A stretch of DNA of 10,501 nt from Wolbachia sp. (GCA_022836975.1 JAIXMJ010000007.1:1-10501), one strand, 5' to 3'. Counted from the first letter of the stretch, positions 1 through 6,774 are shown. Notes: generated by a model from the letters alone, not told the origin. Program-made: numbers and translations.

Positions 1-93
1 ATAATTGCAGATCGCTATCGAAATCGACGAAAACGTTTTAGTCTGAGGTTCAACTTAATTGCTGGAATTTACAACTTTGAGTTGATAAAATGA
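1..93 (+). mobile_element. 3' end of IS5/IS4-type DDE transposase (partial)
   Basis: Only the last 30 codons and the TGA stop lie inside the window; the gene enters from the left edge. The visible peptide contains DRYRNRRKRF followed by LRFNLIAGIYNFEL. This Arg-rich motif plus hydrophobic tail is what I recognise from the C-termini of IS5/IS4-family transposases, which are common in Rickettsiales. The DDE catalytic residues would lie outside the window, apart from those expected upstream of this tail. Just after the stop, ttatgcaagaagtcc (about 95-109) could be the right terminal inverted repeat, but its partner is not visible. Whether the copy is intact cannot be judged. The N-terminal transposase fragment at the right edge looks like a different group, so the two are probably not one duplicated element. 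Confidence 0.72.
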
Positions 94-215
94 GTTATGC
101 AAGAAGTCCATTATATAAACTTTTATTCAATCAGTATCTTGTGACGATATACCCTAAATTACCAATTTTAGGTAAAAATGCTGAATATCAGTATTTTACA
201 AAATATTTTAAATAG
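90..215 (+). pseudogene. Short reading-frame fragment next to the left insertion sequence, unknown
   Basis: A 41-codon frame opens with an ATG overlapping the transposase TGA (ATGA) and ends at TAG 213-215. The first residues would be read from the end of the insertion sequence. The remainder (for example YPKLPILGKNAEYQYF) has ordinary codon use for this genome. One reading is the 3' tail of a host gene cut by the insertion. Another is chance, since AT-rich DNA gives few but real frames of this size. I do not recognise the peptide and there is no Shine-Dalgarno of its own. Confidence 0.25.
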
Positions 216-254
216 AAATCACTGTGTTATAGCCCTTTCATTGTGGATAGGATA

Positions 255-284
255 ATGGAGGGAAAAATGTCAGGCATGATTTAA
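255..284 (+). other. Shine-Dalgarno followed by a 5-codon mini-ORF
   Basis: A good ribosome-binding sequence (ggaggg, about 257-262) sits 4 bases before ATG 267-269. The frame closes after five codons (M-S-G-M-I) at TAA 282-284. The perfect stem-loop at 289-326 begins five bases later. This may be the start of a gene whose body was deleted, or a leader peptide in front of a hairpin. The signal is short and could be chance. Confidence 0.25.
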
Positions 285-288
285 GAAA

Positions 289-326
289 AAAGTATAGTTC
301 TTCCTACAATGGAAGAACTATACTTT
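289..326 (-). terminator. Rho-independent terminator of the small membrane-protein unit (possibly bidirectional)
   Basis: The arms 289-304 and 311-326 are exact reverse complements over 16 bases, with a 6-base loop (305-310). Read on the minus strand, the distal arm runs into a six-T stretch followed by CTT, the classic intrinsic terminator form. It lies about 80 bases past the stop codon of the minus-strand gene at 407-736. On the plus strand the trailing sequence (tttaactttc) is less T-rich but may also work, closing whatever is transcribed out of the left insertion sequence. Confidence 0.75.
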
Positions 327-406
327 AACTTTCAGCTTTCTTTCTTCTTTAGCTTTTCTTAAAAGACCATTAATCATCAGCTCACTGCAAACTGTATCTA
401 TATAAT

Positions 407-736
407 CTATATACAGCAGTTGGCTCCATGTGCGTGAGTGACTAATTCTTCTCCTTTACTGAGAGCCGAATGTGGGCATCTGGAGATGTGTGCGGTGAAG
501 TCTGGGTCAATGAGTAGATCTGGGTCAATGAGTAGAGTGGACCTCGCACCAACTACTTCCATAACAGCTATGACAGATGCTATCGTTATTGCAGTAATCG
601 CTAGTCTGGATAGCGTAGTCAAACGACTCAATACTAATCGAGTTGCTACTGCAGCTATAATACCTGAAGCTATTTCTGCAGATAAACTTGGTCTTACCAA
701 TCCTGCTTTATAATATAGTTTATGATTATTAATCAC
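407..736 (-). CDS. Small predicted membrane protein, unknown function
   Basis: I do not recognise this 109-residue protein. The start is GTG 736, chosen because a strong Shine-Dalgarno (AAGGAGG, 748-742) lies five bases upstream and a sigma70-like promoter lies just beyond it. No other start is as well placed. Residues about 1-20 are polar (LYYKAGLVRPSL). Residues about 20-62 are Ala/Ile/Val-rich with a few Arg (ASGIIAAVA, then AITAITIASVIAVM), suggesting one or two membrane helices. Residues about 69-80 hold an exact six-residue duplication, LLIDPD twice. The C-terminus has His and a Cys pair (HAHGANCC). A terminator follows, so it is a one-gene unit downstream of tolB on the same strand. 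A frame on the opposite strand over the same bases lacks any ribosome-binding site. Removing one TA pair near 411 would extend the protein into a Lys/Arg-rich tail. The gene call is fairly firm; the function is unknown. Confidence 0.66.
   Translation of the reverse strand: MINNHKLYYKAGLVRPSLSAEIASGIIAAVATRLVLSRLTTLSRLAITAITIASVIAVMEVVGARSTLLIDPDLLIDPDFTAHISRCPHSALSKGEELVTHAHGANCCI
501..536. repeat. Exact 2 x 18 bp tandem repeat inside the small membrane-protein gene
   Basis: The unit tctgggtcaatgagtaga occurs at 501-518 and again at 519-536 without mismatch. Because 18 is a multiple of three, it adds six residues (LLIDPD) in frame in the minus-strand gene. Exact identity points to a recent slippage duplication, so copy number may differ between strains. 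Confidence 0.9.
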
Positions 737-740
737 TTAC

Positions 741-748
741 TCCTCCTT
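741..748 (-). promoter_or_regulatory. Strong Shine-Dalgarno fixing a GTG start
   Basis: The minus strand reads AAGGAGGA here, followed by GTAA and then GTG at 736-734. This is the best ribosome-binding site in the window and decides both strand and start for the small membrane-protein gene. Most other genes here have little or no such signal. Confidence 0.75.
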
Positions 749-770
749 ACATATAAACTAACATACGTTT

Positions 771-799
771 ATTGTAAGATACAGCAATGCAAAAGTCAA
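771..799 (-). promoter_or_regulatory. Sigma70-type promoter for the small membrane-protein gene
   Basis: On the minus strand TTGACT (799-794) and TACAAT (776-771) are separated by exactly 17 bases. Each box matches the consensus at five of six positions. Transcription would start near 764, giving a 5' leader of about 28 bases that carries the AAGGAGG site. It is independent of tolB, which ends at 868 upstream of it. Confidence 0.62.
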
Positions 800-867
800 A
801 TAAAGTATACAGAGATATTGCAGCTGAAATTTGTAAGGTTATAATGAAACCATTTGTATTTGTAAAA

Positions 868-2118
868 TTAGAAATGTGACCAATCTGCTAAAAAAGCACT
901 TGTTTGCGTAGAAATCATTTTACATTTCTGTTTCATTAAATCAATTAGACATAGCTGAGATGTACTAGGTGGCTCTGTTTTTGTAAAAATGATTTCTCTT
1001 CCATTCGGTAACCATGCTGGCGATTCAATCTTATATCCTTCTGAAAGCAACCGTTCTTCTGTACCATCAGGTTTCATAACGCCTATATAAAACCTTCCTA
1101 CTTTACTTTTTGTAAACGCAATTAAATCACCCTTTGGAGACCATACAGGAGTAGAATAGTTTCCACTACCAAAACTAATCCTCCTAGTTTTCTGGTGTAT
1201 TAAATCTATGATGTACAACTGCTGGCTTCCACTACTATCAGAACTAAAAACTATGTAATTCTGATCTGGAGAAAAAGATGGAGATGTATTAATTGACGCA
1301 TTCTGAGTAATCTTATTAACACTATGGTTGAGCAAATTTATGGATAATATATTTGTACTTTTTCCAGATGAATAACATACCAATATGGATTTCCCATCAG
1401 GTGCAAATCTTGGTCCAGAAAGTACACCATCAAATGCACTAACAACAGATTCCATATTATTCTTTAAATTTCTCAGTACTATATAACTTTTACCGTTAGA
1501 ATATGATATATATACAATATTCTCACCATTGGGTGAAAACCTTGGCGTAGAAACGAATCTATTACCATTAGTTAAATATTTTACATTACCTCCATCTTGA
1601 TCCATAACGGCAATCTTACGCATACACTTGTTATGCTTTCCTTTTTCTTCAGCAATATAAGTAATCTTCGTATTAAAATACCCCCTTTCACCAATCAACC
1701 TGCTATAAATCATATCTGAAATAAAATGAGCAGTTTTTCTCCAATCTTGTTGAGATAGTATCATAGTTTTGTTCATTAATTCCTTTTTCATAAAAAGGTC
1801 AAATAGAGAAAACGATAATTCCAAATTCTTGTTTGGAGCTTGACTTAATTTTATAGTTAGCAATATATCAGACATTATTTGCGAAGTAGTTGCAGATTCC
1901 ATTTTAAACAAACCGCTACTTAATAAATCTGCCTCAATAATTTTTTTAATATTTTCACTAATGTTATTTTCTAGACCCGTTTTATATACAGCAGAAGATA
2001 TAGTAATTTTGATATTATCAACACTATTTTCCTTTACAGTAATATACAACATATCTTGAGCAAAACAAAAAACAGGTAATAAAGCAGGTAGTAAAATAAA
2101 TAGGATTAAATTTCTCAT
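868..2118 (-). CDS. tolB: Tol-Pal system beta-propeller protein TolB
   Basis: Periplasmic TolB of the Tol-Pal complex, which links the outer membrane lipoprotein Pal to TolA/TolQ/TolR and helps outer membrane constriction at division. The 416-residue protein begins with a clear signal peptide (hydrophobic residues 4-18, likely cleavage after FCFA at residue 20). Residues about 22-140 form the TolB N-terminal domain. From about 185 on there are at least five PD40 beta-propeller blades, seen as STPRFSPNGENIVY, SGPRFAPDGKSILV, TSPSFSPDQNYIVF, STPVWSPKGDLIAF and ESPAWLPNGREIIF. Length is close to that usual for the family. The ATG directly follows the TAA of the broken RNase J gene with no gap, so tolB was probably translated by coupling. 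With rnj damaged, it depends on transcription through the rnj remnant or on a promoter inside it. I found no convincing tolB promoter. Confidence 0.93.
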   Translation of the reverse strand: MRNLILFILLPALLPVFCFAQDMLYITVKENSVDNIKITISSAVYKTGLENNISENIKKIIEADLLSSGLFKMESATTSQIMSDILLTIKLSQAPNKNLELSFSLFDLFMKKELMNKTMILSQQDWRKTAHFISDMIYSRLIGERGYFNTKITYIAEEKGKHNKCMRKIAVMDQDGGNVKYLTNGNRFVSTPRFSPNGENIVYISYSNGKSYIVLRNLKNNMESVVSAFDGVLSGPRFAPDGKSILVCYSSGKSTNILSINLLNHSVNKITQNASINTSPSFSPDQNYIVFSSDSSGSQQLYIIDLIHQKTRRISFGSGNYSTPVWSPKGDLIAFTKSKVGRFYIGVMKPDGTEERLLSEGYKIESPAWLPNGREIIFTKTEPPSTSQLCLIDLMKQKCKMISTQTSAFLADWSHF

Positions 2119-3003
2119 TTATACCCGTTCTATCTGGATCTCAATTACAGGTTTCTTTAAAAAATACTGCTTTATCACGCTAACTATAGAACTTTTTATT
2201 TTTTCTTTTATTTTTTCTATATTATATAAGCTGAATGCTGCTTCAACTTTCTCTATAATCTTTTGTATAATAAACATATCATCAGGCAGTTCGAAAACAC
2301 CAGGAGCATAGATTTTAGGCTTACTAAATAATCTATTTTTTTTGTTTACAACTGCTAATACTATAATAATACCAGCATCTCTCATTTTTCTACGCATATG
2401 TATCACTGGACTATTTGGACAACGTAATAATTTACCATCAATACCAAAATAATCAACATCAATAGAATCCACCTTTTCTCCATCTTCAAGATTAATAATA
2501 TATCCTGGTTTAATCATGACCGCTTTTTCCACACCACACTCTTTAGCGAATTTTACATGTTCGTACATATGAATATATTCTCCATGCACTGGTATGGAAA
2601 GCTTAGGTCTGACTAAAGAATACATTTCTTTTAATTCCTCACGTGTTGGATGCCCAGATGCGTGTACATGTTCTGTTTTCTCCGTGACAATTTCTACCCC
2701 CATTTCAACAAAAGCATTAAGCATATTGTGCACACTTGTATCATTACCAGGAATAATTTTAGACGAGAAGATAATCGTATCACCTTGTTGTATTTTAAAG
2801 AATCTATGACTTTTTGAAGCAAGTTGTGCAGTTGCAGCGAGAGGTTCACCCTGGCATCCAGTACAAATTAGTACAAGTTCATCTCTTGGCAAGCCAACAG
2901 CTTCTCCTGCTTCTAAAAACTCAGTAAAGTAATCTAGATAACCACTTATTGTGACATATTTTAAGAAACTAATTGAGAAATAAATTACAACATCAAAGTG
3001 TTT
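2119..3003 (-). pseudogene. rnj: Ribonuclease J, 3' fragment (C-terminal half)
   Basis: RNase J is a metallo-beta-lactamase/beta-CASP nuclease with 5'-3' exo- and endonuclease activity that matures and degrades RNA. This fragment keeps the late motifs: CTGCQGEP (beta-CASP to beta-lactamase transition), HASGHP and PVHGE (late metal/active-site motifs), and the C-terminal domain. A TTG at 2892 can start a 257-residue product. Recognisable homology nevertheless runs further upstream (SGYLDYFTEFLEAGEAV, codons reading from about 2946), and the frame stays open to a TAG at 3004-3006. The true start is therefore lost, not at 2892. The first metal site (HxHxDH) would be encoded upstream and is absent, so any product should be catalytically dead. 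The frame is otherwise clean and ends exactly at the tolB ATG, which may be why it persists. Confidence 0.85.
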
Positions 3004-3552
3004 CTAAAATAAATATAATTTAAATATTTTCAGACAAAAATTAAATAATATTAATAAAGACTTCTGTACATTAATAAAAAATATTTTATTTTAAAATTCT
3101 CTCACTAGATATGAAAGAAAAAAATGAAATCCTATTAAAATTGCTTTCAAACATTTTTAGAATTAATTCTGATGGATTTTTTATAGGTGGTATACACAGT
3201 TGCACACGAGCTGTGTCATGTTTGCATTAATATAAAATATGCCATAGTAAAATAAAATATTGTAATTATCTAATAAATAGTTAATTACAGAAAAAATGAT
3301 TAATTATTTATTAAAAAAAAACATTTAAATTAATAATATAGCAGTGAATATTCATAAACTGGATAATTTGAAGATCTCGACCTATGAAAATTGAGAATAC
3401 AAAGAATTTTAATATATAATAAAAATAACTAAAATTTTAACTAATACAATCTATTAATTTACCAAACTCTTTTGAAGCTGCTTTCACCTAAGTTCAGTTT
3501 TAGAACTACCAATAGAAAAAGTAAACCTTAAAGAAGATAAAAATTTAAAAAT
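3004..3552. other. AT-rich stretch replacing the middle of the RNase J gene; no gene visible
   Basis: This stretch is extremely AT-rich, with stops in all frames. It should encode RNase J residues about 63-245, including the HxHxDH zinc motif, but I cannot find that motif or any convincing trace of the domain. The only structure I noticed is a 6-bp inverted repeat, acacag 3194-3199 and ctgtgt 3211-3216, with an 11-base spacer. No tRNA, terminator or mobile-element ends are evident. Confidence 0.6.
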
Positions 3553-3741
3553 TCATCCAAAACAAATAAAATCTATATCCACAATCAATAACTCAATACC
3601 TGGCATAGTTTCATCTGCGAAACCTATTCCAAGGTCTACCATAATCCACTTGCCTTGATAGTGATATAGACTAACATTCATTCCAATTTTCCCTACTCCC
3701 CCAAGTGCAAGGAATAAAAATTTATCATTCTGTATATTCAT
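3553..3741 (-). pseudogene. rnj: Ribonuclease J, 5' fragment (N-terminus)
   Basis: Sixty-two codons from ATG 3741 match the RNase J N-terminus: LFLALGGVGKIGMN, then the conserved YHYQGKWIMVDLG and FADETMPGIELL. These are the first strands of the metallo-beta-lactamase fold. The normal protein continues into a helix and the HAHEDH zinc-binding loop. Here the frame degenerates after DIDFI and stops at TGA 3553-3555. The distance from this ATG to the CTGCQGEP codons of the 3' fragment is about 292 codons, close to the spacing in an intact RNase J. The two pieces are therefore the ends of one gene of near-native length (about 541 codons). A short 62-residue peptide may still be made but would have no nuclease activity. 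Confidence 0.82.
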
Positions 3742-4111
3742 TAATTTAAAATTCTTAAAAATTTTAGGATAACAGAACTTTCCAGTCTAATAAAGAAGTT
3801 TTATGTTATAAAACATAAGTGTCGCTGTTGAAGAGCATGATGAGGCCATAAATAATTTAATATTTTGAGTGATTGAGGATTTTACAAAATTCCAACTGGA
3901 ATGCAATAAGTCTGCCTTTTGTGCATGTTGAACCAAACAATACAGAGCATTTCCTTATGCTCCTGGCCTCAAAGTTTATTTGCGTTTTCTATGCAATATC
4001 TCACAGCCTACCCTCTTGTACTTTAATAACAACACTCTTCTGCTCTTGTTATTCCCTTCTCTGATAATTCGTAAAACAGCTGCTTCCTTACTTAAAAATA
4101 CATATCATTTT
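3742..4111. other. Intergenic stretch; possible decayed sequence, no supported gene
   Basis: No supported gene. Directly upstream of the rnj start is an AT-rich leader with a perfect 7-bp palindrome, TTATGTT-ATAA-AACATAA (3801-3818), which could be an operator or weak hairpin. From about 3880 to 4085 the base composition is richer in G and C than the neighbouring gaps. The minus strand carries several short coding-like runs in one frame broken by stops, for example LFYELSEKGITRAEE near 4080-4030. That would fit an old decayed gene, but I recognise nothing. A 63-codon plus-strand frame at 3873-4064 starts only at TTG, has no ribosome-binding site and looks like chance. Confidence 0.45.
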
Positions 4112-5020
4112 TTATTTAGGTATAGAGGAAAAAGCCATAGGTGATTCTAGTTTGGTTGAACTTAGCTCTGTATTTACATCTTGATCATCTATACTCTTAT
4201 TACTAGAATCTACTACACCCTGAGAATTATCTACATTTTTGCTTGCAGATCGTATTATTTCACCACGTCTTTCCTCAGCTCTGCTAATCCAGCTCTCAGC
4301 TTTGATAATCCATGGTGAAGTAAAGGCGGGTAATAATGGATAAGGTTCATCTTTCTTAGCCGCCTTTACTATACAACTCATAGCTTCTATACTCTCACCA
4401 CAGTCTAGTAGATTAAAATTCTGTAGTTGAGAATCGGCTCGTGTGATCCAATTGCAAACAAACTCTTCCATTAATTCTTTATTTAATAGATCACTTTCTC
4501 TTAAATTATTTAAAGCCCATATGCTGTTAGATAATCCTTGTGCATTGAATTTTTGCATTACATTGTTAGCCTTTTTAAACCATGCTATGTAAAAATCACT
4601 CAATATACCACTATCTAGAGCATCTAACCCACTTTGACGTTCTTGCGTGATTTTGGCTAATCTATGTAAAGTGAGAGATAGATTGATAGGTTGAAATTTA
4701 CTCATATGATCAGTTGCATATTTTAATATTTCACCCAGTGCCTGTAGTATACTGGAAGAACCTTCACTACGTTTCAGATTTTTGTCCTTCCATATTTTAT
4801 CAAGGCACTTATGCACCTCCATACCAAAAGTTTCTGGATTCTCTCCAGATAGATCTTTTATATCAAAAATTTTCCATTTGTCCTTTTCCTGGTGCAATGA
4901 ACTGCTTCCCTGACTTCCATAATAATTTTGTTGCTCGTTACTCTTCCAATTTCTGTGTCTATGCTGTAAACCATAGCTACTATGTTAATTATATCTCTTT
5001 TGATTGCTTTGATTATACAT
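4112..5020 (-). pseudogene. OPR/DUF1601-like helical repeat protein, interrupted by an early in-frame stop
   Basis: The likely original start is ATG 5020, with AGGGAG eight bases upstream; an in-frame ATG at 5038 is an alternative. Codon 12 is TAA (4985-4987), after MYNQSNQKRYN. The same frame then continues open to 4112 with a matching Gln/Asn/Ser/Tyr-rich segment. Without that stop the protein would be 302 residues. The longest remaining frame can start at TTG 4897 (261 residues), with only a weak upstream site. The body holds three helical repeats of 44-46 residues with the signature F-x3-W-[IF]-x-[KR]-A (FYIAWFKKA, FVCNWITRA, FTSPWIIKA). Before these lie F-x4-L/G-S segments such as FNAQGLSNSIWAL. 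This resembles octotricopeptide (OPR) or DUF1601-type repeats found in some intracellular bacteria; OPR proteins in algae bind RNA. The assignment to that family is from memory. The C-terminal 50 residues are Ser/Asp-rich and probably disordered. It may be a pseudogene or may be rescued by re-initiation. Confidence 0.6.
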
Positions 5021-5324
5021 TTCTACAACTCCCTTCATGATAACCTAATGTGGTGTACACTATATTACATCTTTAGTAAATAAGTTTATACCTAAATTTA
5101 CTATAGTAGAATACTTTTTATAAAGAAAAAAGTTACAAGACAAGAGTGTTAAGGTTGAATGTTATAACTAAAACCATAAGTCATCTGGGCTGTGTATAAT
5201 AGCTGCATAGGACTTATTAGTGTTTTACCTTTCAAAACAAAAATAAAAAGAGATTTAAACCTATTTTTATCTTCGCAACAATTCCATCTTATGTTATCTT
5301 ACTGTTTAAATTAATATTAAATAT
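5021..5324. other. Divergent intergenic region between the repeat-protein gene and icd
   Basis: This gap separates two divergently transcribed genes and should hold both promoters. A candidate for icd lies at its right end. For the minus-strand gene I see the Shine-Dalgarno at about 5029-5034 but no clear -35/-10 pair. A perfect TATAAT at 5195-5200 has no -35 partner at a suitable distance. No RNA gene or riboswitch is recognisable. Confidence 0.5.
5272..5300 (+). promoter_or_regulatory. Candidate sigma70 promoter for icd
   Basis: TTCGCA (5272-5277) and TATCTT (5295-5300) are 17 bases apart. Each matches four of six consensus positions, and TGT precedes the -10 box as an extended -10 element. 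Transcription from about 5307 would leave an 18-base leader before ATG 5325. There is no clear Shine-Dalgarno in that leader. Confidence 0.4.
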
Positions 5325-6767
5325 ATGTCTATACCAATCACAGTTGCATACGGAGATGGCATCGGGCCAGAAATAATGGAGGCAGTGTTATCAATACTAC
5401 GTGAAGCAGAAGCAAAAGTATCAGTAGAGATTATTGAAATTGGTGAACGTTTATATAACAAAGAGTGGATGCATGGAATTTCACCTAGTGGATGGCAATC
5501 TATTGAGAGAACAAAAATACTATTAAAATCTCCTACAACTACTCCTCAAGGCAAAGGGCATAAAAGCTTAAATGTCGCATTGAGAAAAAAACTTGGGCTA
5601 TATGCCAACGTTAGGCCATGTATGTCATACTCTCCCATTATAGAAAACAGATTTAATAAATTTGATATTGTCATAATCCGTGAGAATGAAGAAGATGTCT
5701 ATACAGGAATAGAACACAGGTTAACAGAAGATTTTTATCAATGCACTAAAATTATTACTCAATCTGGTTCGCAAAAAATATGCAAGTACGCCTTCGAATA
5801 TGCAAAAAAACATAATCGTAATAAAGTAACATGCCTCACTAAAGATAACATAATGAAAATGACTGATGGTATTTTTCATGCAGCATTTAACCATGTTGCA
5901 AAAAACTACCCAGATATACATGCTGAACATTATATAGTTGATATTGGAATGGCTAAGGTTGCAACTACGCCAGAACATTTCGATGTAATCGTTACAGAAA
6001 ATTTATATGGTGATATTCTATCGGATATTGTAGCACAAGCTTCAGGCTCTGTTGGATCTGCAGGAAGTAGCAATATCGGTAGTAATTATGCTATGTTTGA
6101 AGCTGTGCATGGTTCTGCACCAGACATTGCTGGTAAGGGTATTGCTAATCCTTCCGGACTTTTAAATGCCGCAGTACAAATGCTCGTATATATAGGTCAA
6201 ACTGACACTGCAAAACTCATCTACAATGCATGGCTAAAAACTTTAGAAGATGGTATACATACAATTGACTTATATACTGACAAAATAAGCAAAAAAAAAG
6301 TTGGCACTAGTGATTTTGCAAATGCAGTAATAGATAATCTAGGAAAACAACCACACATATTGCCTGAGCTCAAGGTAAGCAACATTATAAGTAATGAAAA
6401 AGCTAGTAATCTTATGGAGCATAAAGATCATAATGAAAACGATCATAGAGAAATCAGAAAATTAGTCGGTAGTGACATAACCCTTTCTTGGAATCAAGAG
6501 GATAATTTTAACAACTTAATTAATCTATTTGAATCTGATAGAATACAGGTAAAATCCATATATGTAAAAGGGCTTATGATATGGCCAGAAAATAATGAAT
6601 GTATGAGCGATCAGATAACTTGTAGGTTTATTGTAATGGATGCAGAACAAGATGTAACTTATCGTGATATAAATACTATACTTACCAAACTTGCAGAAAG
6701 CAGTTTTGATGTTGTAAAAATAGAAAAGCTTTACCTTTATAATAATAAGCCAGGGTTCTTCTCTTAA
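5325..6767 (+). CDS. icd: Isocitrate dehydrogenase (Rickettsiales type, probable NAD+ preference)
   Basis: Converts isocitrate to 2-oxoglutarate and CO2 in the TCA cycle, in the cytoplasm. The 480 residues comprise a full beta-decarboxylating dehydrogenase core (about 1-345) plus a C-terminal domain of about 130 residues, as in the longer Rickettsiales and Thermus-like enzymes. Visible substrate residues are Ser81 and Asn83 in SLNVALR, with Arg87, Arg97 and Arg119. The metal-binding aspartates lie in TENLYGDILSD (Asp230, Asp234). The cofactor loop HGSAPDIAGKGIANP carries Asp267, Ile268 and Ala274. At the equivalent E. coli positions (344, 345, 351) NADP enzymes have Lys, Tyr and Val, whereas NAD-using relatives have Asp, Ile/Ala and Ala. 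I therefore infer NAD+ use, although such genes are often labelled NADP-dependent. The gene is intact and ends seven bases from a tRNA gene on the other strand. Confidence 0.93.
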   Translation: MSIPITVAYGDGIGPEIMEAVLSILREAEAKVSVEIIEIGERLYNKEWMHGISPSGWQSIERTKILLKSPTTTPQGKGHKSLNVALRKKLGLYANVRPCMSYSPIIENRFNKFDIVIIRENEEDVYTGIEHRLTEDFYQCTKIITQSGSQKICKYAFEYAKKHNRNKVTCLTKDNIMKMTDGIFHAAFNHVAKNYPDIHAEHYIVDIGMAKVATTPEHFDVIVTENLYGDILSDIVAQASGSVGSAGSSNIGSNYAMFEAVHGSAPDIAGKGIANPSGLLNAAVQMLVYIGQTDTAKLIYNAWLKTLEDGIHTIDLYTDKISKKKVGTSDFANAVIDNLGKQPHILPELKVSNIISNEKASNLMEHKDHNENDHREIRKLVGSDITLSWNQEDNFNNLINLFESDRIQVKSIYVKGLMIWPENNECMSDQITCRFIVMDAEQDVTYRDINTILTKLAESSFDVVKIEKLYLYNNKPGFFS

Positions 6768-6774
6768 CTTAAAG

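Noticed and set aside
438..713. Plus-strand 91-codon frame opposite the small membrane-protein gene
   Set aside because: It has no Shine-Dalgarno or promoter, while the minus-strand frame over the same bases has a strong promoter, ribosome-binding site and terminator.
3194..3216. Inverted repeat acacag/ctgtgt as a terminator or operator
   Set aside because: The stem is only six bases with an 11-base loop and no T-run, in a decayed region; chance is likely.
3873..4064. Plus-strand 63-codon frame in the gap before the repeat protein
   Set aside because: It starts only at TTG, has no ribosome-binding site, a Cys/Ser/Leu-rich unlikely composition and no recognisable motif.
4714..5040. Plus-strand 108-codon frame over the start of the repeat-protein gene
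   Set aside because: It is antisense to the repeat-bearing frame, has no start signals, and its aromatic- and Cys-rich composition looks like a reverse-strand shadow.
5195..5200. Perfect TATAAT as the icd promoter
   Set aside because: There is no -35-like hexamer 16-18 bases upstream, and it lies about 125 bases from the start; the 5272-5300 pair fits better.
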